Of a stretch of DNA of 64,000 bases, positions 10,602-22,400 are shown piece after piece (the first letter of the stretch is position 1; each line of letters opens with the position of its first letter). The notes below the pieces were generated by a model. The model did not search any database and was not told where the DNA came from. It was given only the letters and a program-made list of their open reading frames with translations. Made by a program: the position numbers and the translations under genes. Source of the DNA: Chrysaora quinquecirrha (Eukaryota > Cnidaria > Scyphozoa > Semaeostomeae > Pelagiidae); assembly GCA_014526335.1 (NCBI GenBank), contig JACTAT010000002.1, forward strand, positions 818,876 through 882,875, given 5' to 3'.

Positions 10602-13340
10602 GTTGAACGTAGTGGAAACATGTGGCTCAACAACTTAGGCTTTCCAAAGATGAGCTAGGTAACAGGATAATATAGAATGTTCAAACTCAGCATCGTCCTG
10701 GATACTTATACCTATGATGAGCTTATAGCATGTGTCCCCGCCCCTTTCCAGGTATCCTTTTCGCCGACTTCTTTTACGTCGGTAACGTATTTCTCGACCC
10801 CTGCATAGCTTAAAAGGTGGTCAAGAACATTATATATTGCATGAGTTCTAGTTATCGCTTATCAAACCGAGATTTTTATAGCGTGTTCTACTGAGCCTCT
10901 AAAACCTTCCGAATTTCGAAAACAGAAAGCCTCCAAAAACATATAAACCATGATCTTCAAGAAACACCAATTCTTGAAATCTGAAAACTTTCGCGCCTAA
11001 ATTCTTGCTTGCCTTGTCCCCAGATCCATTCTTATAGTGTATCCTGGCAACTGGTCTAACATGGAAGTCTCTTTGGAATGCAAACCATGAATTTCTAGAA
11101 AGTCTCACGAATTTTCTGTGTTTTCATGACAGAAGGTTTTAGAGAGCCCTAAAACCTGCCGTTTTCAGAAGAATGGCTTCCAAAAACTCTCATTGCGAAG
11201 AAAGAAGGCCATCGAAAAAAGAACTGGTTTAGAAGAACACGTCCTTAGTAGACTTATTACATTCGTCGTAGTCTACGCTCCTCCACACTCCACCACCCCG
11301 CTCCAACTACGACTCATAAACTTTCAGTCAAGAAGTCGTTCTGGTGCGAGGAATGGCCTAACAATTTCACTTGACTACTGACCCTAAAACGTCTTCAAAT
11401 TTGTATTTTTCGGTGTGTAGCATCCAAAAAAGTTAGCAATACAAAGAAAAATGCTTGTCCTAACTTTTCTGAGTTGAAAATGCATCAAATTTGAATTCAA
11501 TAATTCCTTTTTTCGCACGCGAGAAAGCCATGCCATCTTAGCGGCCTAAAATTTGATTTGACTGCTGACCCTAAAACCTCTCTAAATTCGTACTTCTTGT
11601 TCTCGAACATGAAAAACGAAATTACTAGTACCAAAAAGAATGTTTTTATTAACTTTGAATATGGGGTTTATGTATATATAGGTGTTAGGTTGTCTTATCT
11701 GACCCGAAAAAGCTGTTGCGAAGCTGCTCGAAGCTCGGCGGCCATTGGCGAAACTTGAGACAGAAAAGGTGGGAGTAATAGATCAGCCAATCACAGCTTT
11801 TGATTTGGGCCGTTCTGCATTCTGATTGGATATGCCAAAAAGTTGGCATATCAGCACGACTTTTTGACTAAAAGATTATGAGTCCCACTCTGAGGAAACA
11901 GCTGTATGTTGTTGTAGTTGTTAGAAGCTGTTTCCGAAAGAGTGGGAGGAAGGTAATAAGTCTAAGAAACAAAAGACAAACAAACAAACAAATTTGTAAA
12001 TATTCTTCAAAATTCTGCAATATCGCATACACTCTTTTTTTTATAAGAATACTATAAATTTTTTCCAGCCTCAATATTCTTAAGAAATGTTCGTTTTGAG
12101 CCTGAATATATTCTTAAAGTATTCTTATTTTTCAAACCTGATATGGTTTCAGGGGAACGTAGTTAACAGGAAAATTATCCCATTACGAGGAAATGGTTGA
12201 GCGAAAGAAAAATGTAACTCTTATAACAATACGAATGTTGTTAACAACCATCAAGTTTCATTCTAACACTGCAAAGATCGCATTATTCTGAATTTCGTTT
12301 TTGCGTAAGTTTTAACATGATTCATTCTTTGTAGCAACCATAGAGCTACCCTGGGTACCAGACTTTCAATTTCAAGAAATTTTTTTTGAAATTGAAAGTC
12401 TAGTACCCAGGGTACCATAGAGCGTTTGCGAATTGTAATTGCTGAATATTTTGTACCCAAATTTTTTGGAACTTTGTCGGACATTAAATACTAAGTATAA
12501 TCTGTACTTTGCTTATGAGAATGAATAACATGCTCCCGCGACACATCGTAACATTCTTTTTAATATTTTGACTTACCTCCTTTCTATTCGATTCGAATTT
12601 TATTCGATTTCGATTTCATATTCATTTCGAGCTACAATTTATCGTTACAGTGGATGATACCCACGGGGGTGACTTAATTGTTCAAATGACTAGACGTGCC
12701 GCCCAGTTTTCCAAACCCACCCATGTCTACCGATAAATTCTGTTTCTCGTGGTACCCACGTATAGAAAAAACAACGAAATTTTTTACCCAATTGTACCAA
12801 TATCTCAAATGTTTTAACCTAATTTAACACCTGAGGCAACTCTAAATGCGTCGAAAAGTCATTTGCGCTGAAAACTAAAACGTACTTTTTATCAGGCTTT
12901 TAAACGCAATGAATGTCTAAAATGTTATATATATTTACTACCCATGTGTAGAGATTCTTTACGAAAAATCAACATATATGTAGGGAAATTGGCGCTGAAA
13001 AAGTTACCCATTTGGGCGGCACGTCTAGTATAACGAACAATGGAAGTACCCCCGGGGATGATACAGCAGGAGCTGGCACCAGATGGCATTTGACCAAGGG
13101 GCATTGCGTGCTTTTACGGAGTTTGAAATGATTGATTCAATAGTAATTCCATAGTCAAATGCGGTACATACGATCAAATGCCCTGGGTTGGGCACAATTT
13201 TTTGCAGAATCTTTTACAAAACAGAAAAAAATTTCATGAAAACACCCTTTCATGTCAGAACATTATATAGAATTTCTTATAAGAGGTTTCTTATAAAGAA
13301 ACAAGTGTAAAAAACCATCAATAAAAGGAAGGTTATAGGT
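10602..13340. other. gene-free stretch
   Basis: No exon is recognised. It holds AAAACCTTCCGAATTTC and AAAACCTGCCGTTTTCAG words shared with the elements at 30.7 and 37.7 kb, and a small CACTCTGAGG...CCGAAAGAGTG hairpin at 11,884-11,945 repeated at 20,473-20,537. A partial T-run element starts near 12,027. A second hairpin is at 12,350-12,410. Confidence 0.5.
12350..12410. repeat. near-perfect hairpin
   Basis: The arms CCCTGGGTACCAGACTTTCA and the complement of TGAAAGTCTAGTACCCAGGG continue into ATTTCAA on both sides of a T-rich loop, giving a stem of about 27 bp. It has no flanking U-tract or coding neighbour, so a role as terminator is not indicated. It may be a tiny inverted-repeat element. 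Confidence 0.65.
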
Positions 13341-13344
13341 TTGT

Positions 13345-13407
13345 TATGGTTTGGTATGGTATGGTATGGTATGGTATGGTATGGTATGGTATGGTATGGT
13401 ATGGTAT
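13345..13407 (+). repeat. (GGTAT)n pentanucleotide microsatellite
   Basis: About twelve uninterrupted GGTAT units follow a looser GGTTTGTTATGG start. It lies in non-coding DNA. Confidence 0.95.
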
Positions 13408-13933
13408 GTAGGCTATTCAATAGAAATAAAAATTAAAACAACAATAGATAAGAGCCATCAGATAATCAACATTGATTTTTCAAGCATGATGATAAAAACT
13501 CAAATGTTAAGAAAGAAATGATGCAAATAAACAACATATGGTCAGAGGATCACTCGTCATTATAGGGCTTAACTATAATGGCTTAAACTCACAGAAGAAA
13601 GTCTGATTTAAATATGGTATCACACGTGTAGACTTTCATCTGCTAATGACCAATGAATGTGAATTTCAACAAGATTTTTGAAATTTGATTTGATTAATCT
13701 CATAAAATTCAAACCTTCTAGAAAGATTCTGAGCTGAAAATCCTTTTCAAAATCCTGGATAAGGCAAATATATTGGGAAAATACAATCAGGTGAACTTTG
13801 AGATTTGGAACTCATCAACTTCAAAATATATCCAATTAAATCAAGATAAAGAATGGAACTGCATTCAAGACAAAACAAACATGCTCTTTTGCACCTTAGC
13901 CGAACAAGTTTTGGGACAAAGCAGAGAAATCCT

Positions 13934-14285
13934 TTAGGTGCCTAATTGCTGAGGGGTCGGAATAGGTGGGGGTCTGGAGCATCAACCAAAATGTAATTGG
14001 CAGGGGGGGGGCAGTCGGAATTTGCTTGACAAATGTTGTCTCGAAACTGCTGAAACACAGTGCGAACAGGCCTTATAGTACTCATAAGGCAAGAAAATCC
14101 AAAGTTTTAATAAAAAATAGAGAGTAAAAGTGAAACTTCGCGCTTACAAGGTCCCAGCAGACTAAGTAAGAAATATCAACATTAACTTCAATGCAAATGT
14201 TAATAAGTGGGTGTCCTAATAAGAGCAGGGGGGTTGGAAAATTTTAAGAAATTAATTAGCGGGGGTTGGCAATTAGGCACCAAAG
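13934..14285. repeat. small inverted-repeat element (GGTGCCTAATTGC ends)
   Basis: The left end is TTTAGGTGCCTAATTGC and the right end is GCAATTAGGCACCAAAG, in inverted orientation about 350 bp apart, with G-rich runs just inside both ends. It has no coding capacity. A shorter element with GGTGCCAAGTAAACG ends lies at 50,381-50,526 and looks like the same group. From 14,286 to 16,088 I see no exon or structure. Confidence 0.7.
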
Positions 14286-16088
14286 AGTAGTCCTTCTAAT
14301 GTGAAATAATACCTCAACTATGCAAGAAACTTAATTGATAACTTTAGAAACACAAAAATAAGTTTTAGATCAAATGTTTCTTGTTTAACTTGAAAACTGA
14401 ATTTATGGTGGTCAAACGAAAGAAAACCTTAATGAAAATTTTAAACATGTAGTTAAGTCCTTTTGGTCAGAACAATCAGGACATTTGAAAATTGATGCAA
14501 CTTAGAAGAACAATAGAAGCAGAAAATGGATGATGAACTTTGAATGAAATCAAATGCACCTGTGTGCAGGTTGAAACAATCTGGATTTTTGAATTAGGTC
14601 TTCTAATTTATTGAAAGCACATTGCTATTTAAAACATAGCTTTAATTTTTAATTTTCATTTTTCTTAGCTGGAAGCACTCTGTAGATGTCTCTTTCAAAC
14701 ACTCTTTTTAGACAACAAGAATAAATCATTCTTCTGAGAAGAAAAGTCCCAGGAAAACTTATTAACAGCCATGTTGGGAGTCCGAACACTTATTTCTGGA
14801 TTAAAATCCCAAATAAAGCAGCTATATCTGTTATTCTCATTTATTTTAGGTAATAAAGGTAAGATATGAGGAAATTCTCATATGATGAAAGATTTCTTCT
14901 CAATCAAAAGGTTTTTAAAGAATTGGGAGATAATTTCAAAACTTTCCAAGCAACAATTTTTGCAGCTTTCTGACTCCTTTTGACAAGTTTCTAATTTTTT
15001 AGATTAAACAAGGGTCTATTTCACCATCTTGCCACCCATGGATGCATTGTGTTGCCAAAGATAAAATATTCACAATGTCACATTTTGTCTAATTCTTTTC
15101 TTTACACTATATAAGAACTAAAGAAGTATGTTTCAAAAGATAGACCACAAGGTGGGATAGAGCAATACCAAAGCAAAGCAAACTTTTTAAAAACCACAAA
15201 ACATGCAACACATAATTACATTTTCATTCCATTCTATGGCATTAAAAAGGAGAAAGAAACTTCATGAGGTAATTCTCCATTTTTATATGAAACATATAGA
15301 GGTTGGGATGAAGGATAGATTTATTGTTCATGTCATCCTTTGGCAAACAGTATATTCAAAGATTAGAACGTGTTCTCAGCTGCATGGCTGAATTTAGAAA
15401 ACAAACTTTTTTAATAATTTTAAGTTTGTTAATTAACTCTGTGCTTAAGTACCCTATTTTTGAAATACAGATAAGACATCATCGGTTCATTTTAAAACAA
15501 GGAAAGGTGTTTTATTGCAGAAAATAAAAGATGTGATAATGAAGATAGCTTTTTTGAAATTGCAAGAAATGACATATGGGAACTTCCATTCCAACTATAA
15601 CAAAAAATATCCACTAATACGTCAAATCTGACCTGAAAGTGAAATCCTTGTCAAGACAAATGCCAAAAATTATAGCCTAATATTGATACATAAATAGATT
15701 TCTTTTGACAGTCTTAGGAAAAGAGATAAGTTCCGCAAAGGGTGAAGAATTGAGATAGACATCTTAAAAACATCGGAATAAAACGCAGCTCTGACAAAGC
15801 CATCTAGATTTCGAAAACGCAAAAAGAGTTAAATGCACTTGCCATTCTGAAATTCTATAATCGAAAAACTTGATAATATACGGACTAGCCTAGGCATAGC
15901 TTATGTGTTTGCAACAATTCGAATCTTAAACCATTCATATTGGAGTTTAGCAGAATTGAAGTTGGGCATTATATGGATTAAGATGAGAAACTTGACAGAC
16001 AGGCACTGTTGGGCGGGTGGTTTCTCTGTTCTTCCGTCCTTCCAATTTTTACTATGCAAAACAACGTGAAAATACAAAATAAACTCAC

Positions 16089-16161
16089 ATTTCGTGTATT
16101 CTTGAAGCTGTTTGAATTCAGCTGGTGAGAGTCTGTCCCATATACCAACTTGAGTAGCCAT
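16089..16161 (-). CDS. first coding exon of a type I diacylglycerol kinase (partial)
   Basis: The exon encodes 24 residues plus one base and ends at AAAT|GTGAGT. The peptide contains IWDRLSPAEFKQLQEYTK, the conserved start of the DGK alpha/beta/gamma N-terminal (recoverin-homology) region, where vertebrate members read L-S-P/S-x-E/D-F-x-Q-L-Q-x-Y. These enzymes phosphorylate diacylglycerol to phosphatidic acid and are calcium-regulated through EF hands. No later exon (EF hands, C1, catalytic) is visible to the left within the window, so intron 1 would exceed 16 kb and would contain the P-like transposon. The assignment rests on this short exon alone. Confidence 0.55.
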
Positions 16162-19100
16162 TTTATTAATTTAAAACATTTATCGATTGCAATAAAGACT
16201 CCTTGGAAACTTCTTTATGAGAGCGTCTTGTTTTGTTCAAAATCATTCATTTTGGCGTTTCAAAATCTTCATCTTCGTAACAATATTTTCGTTCTTATTC
16301 AATAACTGAATTTTAACTTTTAGTCTGAAGCATGCAGAAATGAATGCTCATCCTGAAATGCTGCTGGATAAGTTGCTAGCAAGACAAAACAAAGCAGGTT
16401 ACTCCATCTCATCACCACATCCACAATCTGTTCATGTTTACATCCACAAGAAACTGTTTCCGCGATTTCCAGATGGCGGTTGATATTAGCCTCATTCTCA
16501 GAACTCAACATGATACCGAGGATGGATTTCGGCGACTTGGGTTTTCCGCTTTGCAGATAAAAATAAGCGGCCGTTAAGCGGGTGCGACATTAATATTCGA
16601 AAAATTCGAGAGCTAAACCACAAGTCCACAGAACTTGAAAAAGTTCGGCGGCATAACTTTAGGACAGGGAATTCGTGTCTGTTTCTGCCTCTTGTCCTTG
16701 ATTGATTTTGATGATTTTAGGTGAACAAACGTAATGAAATAGAATTAAGAAAAAATAAAATGGAACCAGAATTAACGCAGACACGCACCCATAAACTATG
16801 GGCCACAATACAGAACAAGACCAGTTCGCCTTACCGAATTTTCGGGTTATTGGGGGTATTTCTTTATGAAAGTGCGGTTGCAAAAGGTTTAAGAGGAAAT
16901 CAGAGTCGACTTAGCATTAGCAAATGGTTTTATCGGGGCTCGAGAAAGATCTGCGTGCCAAGGGCGTGCACACTAAAACTCTTTTCTCATAAGAGGTGTC
17001 TCATCTATACTTTTCAGGACTTTTCATAAGAAAGAGTTGAGCCTTATAGCCTTTTTACCTGAGTGGTAGTTGAAATGAATCGCTTGGATGGTCAAACTAC
17101 AGTTCGCCCGATCTCGGTTCGGTGTAGGTCTCTGTTTGATGAACGATAAGTGGGACTCATGTAATACGTCTAGTTGAGCCTGCTTTCAGGCTATTGCTTT
17201 GCATGCTGCAAACGCATTATCGTAGTGACGTAAAGCCACTCGCGGTGTTATCTTCGACAAGACTGATACAGTTGCAACAGACGAGGATGAACGTAGGCGG
17301 AATACTGTGAGGCTCACCTTAGCAGCGTATAATCTCCATACAAATTCAACTGTTTTCGCACAAAGATACTGTTATTAAACAGATAAAGGCAACTCTTTCG
17401 TAATAAGAACAAACTTGAAGGACGATGAAAGCGCCCACTTCTTATAATCCCATACATTTGGTAACAAACGTTGGCGTGTTTTTTTATTTTGTTCGCCCAC
17501 ATAAACACAGTAGCTATATTTGTAAACATTTTTTTACTGAAATAAGATTAAGTTTTGTAGGCTTAGCTCATTCAAAAATTATATTAAGAGGCTCCTTCGA
17601 TAGCTCCTTTGAAGGCGGGAAGGGACCGCGCAGCTACACCAGTAACCATTTTTTATGAAAATACTCTGTAAATACGAAACTGTTCAGGTGGAACAAAAAT
17701 TAAGAAGTCCAGATACCTCAAACATTCGCTAAGTCGAACTGAGTCGAACTGATTTCTTATTTCCCCTTGAAACTTGCGCAACACTTTCATGCAAAAATAC
17801 AGAGGCGGACAGGCAGCGAATCTCAAGGGTTGCTATTTCCAGTAAAAGGGGCCCCTACTTACTATAGCAGTTTCTTTGTTAGTTGCTTCTAGCGAGCCCC
17901 TCTGTAAAAAATCAATTGGAGGTAAGGGCTACTGTTCATGCAAATACTTCTTTTCTTATATTGGGTATTCATATTTTCGCACTTCTATATTTTCTTGCTA
18001 CCATATTTTTGTGCGAATATGCTGATTATTTTTTTATTTTAACTTCTTCCTAATTATCTGCATCATGAAAAAATTCCTGTTGCTCCCAAATGTTTTCAGA
18101 CTGAGCGAAACCAATCAAAATCTGTTCGAAATCCCAAGAAAGCGAAAATATTTGCTCCAAAACACCAGAAACTGTTTGTTAAAGACCCTGTAACAAGAAG
18201 GCCTAAGGCCTGGGTTGCAATCGCAACCTAGCATCCCTGCAAGTCCACCCCTGACGCACAGGCTAGCAAACCAAAGGTTGGGCGAAATTCATCTCTTAGT
18301 TTCACAACGCAGACGAAGTTCTAGGATGTGTTTCCAGGTTTCTAGTACGAGAAAGTATGAAGAGTTAAGAGAAGGAATGACTTCAAATGAGTATAGGCAC
18401 AAAAATACTGTTCGTTCTTTTTCTGGACTCTACGAAATGAATCACTATCAATCTCAATCAACTTACCTAATCCCAATCAGGTATATAAATTCTACAAAAT
18501 TTTACAAAATCGATTTGAACTATTTCAGCGTATTAACGACACGTCCATTTCTTTTCTGCTATCCAGTATCTCTGGGATGTTCTTTGCTCACTGCAAGAGA
18601 AAAAAAGCTACTAATAAAATTTCCAGTGGTATAATTAATATTTTGTGAGCATGGCACGTGCATCCATTTTCACGATTTTACTATAAGGAACGGTACAGTA
18701 ATTTAATTATTCATTATCAGGAAATTGGTATAAAGAATGCTGTCAAGTTAGGTATATAAGTAACGTTACGGATATTCGGCAATTCTGTAAACAAGGAACG
18801 GTACGGATTTTCGGCAATTTGGTAGGAAACCTATACGAGGAACGATTTGGATTTTCGCTAGTATTAATATTGTTTATATCAGATTGCAGCAATGGGTTGG
18901 ATTGGAGTAATTATTTACAAGCAGAACTCAAGCCCTCGAGCAGAGAATCATAATCAAAAGTTCATTTTAATTGAACTTCTACGCCCCAAAGTCCTGGGGT
19001 TTTCGCTACGTGCCCCCTGTGCCTTTGTCCCGGGGGATACACTATGTATATGTAGAGTACTGCACTCGGAAGGGTACCCCTTTTTAAGATTCTAGGACGA

Positions 19101-19401
19101 ATAGTCTTCTTCTCGTTCCACACCACGTTCTCGATTTCGTTCGTGCCTCGCCTATGCATTACGTCATAGTCTCACGACAGCAATGGAGGCTACAGAGCAG
19201 GTCCTCTGTATCATTGGGAGTTGGGGGTTAGGGGTTTACACAATTTCCTGGGGTCCCTGTGATGATACCTCGCATTCTTCAATGTACTGATGATATCCCT
19301 TCACGTTACTTCGCATCCTCCCCGTTAGTGCATATCAATTTTTACAAGGTGAAACAGTGAATTTTTAATGTGAATGATATGTAAAACAATGAAACCATTA
19401 C
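16162..19401. other. gene-free stretch with dispersed repeats
   Basis: I recognise no exon. At about 17,080-17,185 lies a copy of the AAACTACAG...GATAAGTGGGACTCATGTA element, also at 20,205-20,370. Near 18,680-18,870 three degenerate copies of an AAGGAACGGTACGGATTTTCGG motif follow one another. The 139-codon open frame at 18,215-18,634 shows no domain and no splice context. Confidence 0.5.
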
Positions 19402-22400
19402 CTATGGCAACATTTGGTATACAGCAAGCCCATGATGCTTTCCGATGCATCTTGCGTCTCCATCCTCGCAATCTGCGTAGTCTTCTTTCACGCATTCAGA
19501 AGGATTCTTCATGCTGGTTGTAAAAACCGCCTCCGCATCAGTCACAGTTGGGTCACCGTAGCATTCTCCTGAAAGACAGCAAGAAAGACCGATCGTAGCT
19601 TGAACACCGAAATATCTGCGAAAATGACCTTGGTTAATGTGCAGCTTTAATCCCAGGGGGGAGGGGGTACATAATATAATTTGGGTACAGATATGCGTGG
19701 CCCATATGGTTGGGTCTTTGGCCCTGAAATTCTCTAAACATGGGTACGATTTTAGAAAAATCCCCATATAACAGAGTAGGAAATGGAAGACAACTAGAAT
19801 ATTTCACTTTATTTGCGTCGAAGATGTTCGTAGTGCAATTTCTAGCAATAATATGGCCTCGAAAGCCTTACTTCGCTTTTAATCCGCTTGTTATTACCCA
19901 CAATATATAAGGTCTGTGACCTGTCTGTGTCTACATTATAAATGGGTGGGTTTGTAAATTCTCGGTGACACCCCTGTCCATTTATAGGTCATGTACCCCT
20001 CGGGAACAGTAATAGGCGGCAAACCAAAACTTTTCTCCTGTGGAATGGCCGGTGTAGAAGGCCCGGCATTAAAAAGAGCCGAACAATTTTGCATGCACAT
20101 AAAAACGCTCGTCTTGAAAAGAATCGTCTGAATATTTGTGACCCGAGTTGTACCCTCTTTGTGGGGCACTTGCACCTCTTTGATTAGGTACCCAGAGGTT
20201 ATACATACATATTACATGAGCCGTAGTTTCGCTATTGAGTTGAATTGCTGGACGCTCAAACTACAGTTTTAGCGATCTCGGGTGTTAGTCTCAATTTGAA
20301 GAGCGATAAGTGGGATTCATGTAGTAAGTCTATAACTTATAATATAGTCTGCTTTCAGGCTATTGCTTTTCATGCCACTCTGAGCTAGACTTATTACACG
20401 AGTTGCACTCTTCACAAATAGCAACAATCACCTTTGAACAACCACAGCAACCTGGTTGCTGTTTGCTTCAGAGTACCACTCTGAGGGAACAGCTGTATGC
20501 TGTTGTAGTTGCTAGTAGCTGTTTCCGAAAGAGTGTCCTAGACTTATTACCTGAGTCCCAGTTATCGCTCATGAAACCGAGGCTAACACTAAAATGAGAT
20601 CGCTCAAACTGGTAGTTGTAGTGGGGTGTCGGTGTGGTGGAGGAGCGGAAACTAACGACTCAAGCAATAAGTCTAATTCCATGAAACGACAAAGTTACGA
20701 AAAGAATTACAAAGAATTTAATAAGCTTCGACTTGAAAAACGCTTCAAATCTCCCGTCTTTTGTTACGAAAATTCATATCTTTTTACTGACTTGGATTAC
20801 AAACAGCAAATAAAAAAGTGATAGCCTGACTTTGCATTGCACAAGAATGTCTCGAAATCTGTTTCATGTTTCCAAATGTAGCTTTTAATTTCTTTAAGAA
20901 TTAGAGCTTGTCAAACATCCTTTTTAAACACCGAAACACAAACGCAAGATCAGAGAAAAGGGATGGGGACAGGATTAGATACACTAGAGCCTCAACAGGC
21001 AAAGAGAGAATAGATGGTTTGGAAAACGACAGGGTTAGATAAAAGAAGAAGCTGACGGCGAAATGGCAAAATATTAATATGGGAAAAATATGGGATCTGA
21101 AAATATGGGAAAAATATTAAAGAGAGACTCATTACATACGTCGAAGTCTACGCTCCTCTACACCCCACCACCCTGCTCCTACTCTCTGACGAAACAGCAT
21201 TTAGTAGCTGTTTCCCAAAGAGAGGAAGGAACGTTAGAAAATTAACCTAGATTAAAAAGGATAAAGTTTGAGGGTGGCTGATCCTATTGTGTCCAGTGGG
21301 AAAAATGTTGTCGTTTTATCGGCGTTTTCTGCAAACCAAGAAGAGAATTCGCGGATTCTCTACGTGCTCCTTGTCTTTGTATATAATATTATACTGTACG
21401 ATACAAATAGTCAACGTTAAAGCCATTCACTTCAATACTCATAATGTGACTCCAATACAATTCAATTCAATGCATTATTATGTAACGTATTCCAGTATGG
21501 ACTTCTTGTGGTTGCTTAAGGCCTGGCTAAACTAGAAGACATGTCGCGCGCGACATTGATGTCCCTTTGGCGTCTGCCAGTTTAGCCACCTCAAAAACTT
21601 TGTAGCGCGCGACAAAATTTGTAGCAAGAGACACGCAAATGTTTCTGGGAAACAACAGCTTCTTGTCTCTGCGACATGCAAATGACTCGGGGTCTTGTCA
21701 CTCGCATGTTTAGCCACCCGGGGAGACACGTCGAATACAATGTCGCGCGCGACATGTCTCCCAGTTTGGCCATAGCTTTATGCTTATGAAGAAATTCATC
21801 ATTAGAAAGTTCTACTTACCGTAATATCTTAAGCCAAAAACTTTATAATCCTTGTTGTAAGCTTTTCTGGCACATCTGTTGATGAATGCTGGCATGTACA
21901 CGTCCCAGTTGTACCAATCAATATTATTACCATCCCATACAGGAGATGATGTATCTCTTTCGGTTAATATCAATTCTTTCAATTTTGGAGGAATATGGCC
22001 AGGTGCATCGTAACAGCCAACGTAGACGAACCTTAATTTGCCTTGAAATTGAAAAATGGCTTCAGTAACGCATTGTGAAGTGACACACTGTCTTTTATGA
22101 ATACACGTATTTTTTATTTAAAACAAACCTGTAAGCAACCCAGACTCTCGAAATGCAAAAAAAGTTAAGAAACTTCAGTACTGAAAAAATTTTACTTAAA
22201 AATTGCGAAGGCCGCACGGTGGCACTACCCTGGGATTGTGAGGATTGTGGTACTACCCTGGTCGTGACAGGCATTAATGCAATCCAGTACACAAACCTAG
22301 CTACTATTTAGGGGGAGGACGACAGAAAGAAAAATAGAGAAAAGGGGGAGGAAGACCACTATTTTCCTCGCCGCCTCCACAGGGCGCAATGAAGTGAAAA

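Noticed and set aside
12350..12410. Transcription terminator or microRNA precursor
   Set aside because: The stem is nearly perfect but short, no transcription unit ends there, and small hairpin elements are common in this window.
18215..18634. 139-codon open frame on plus
   Set aside because: No recognisable domain, no splice context, composition like non-coding DNA; probably chance.
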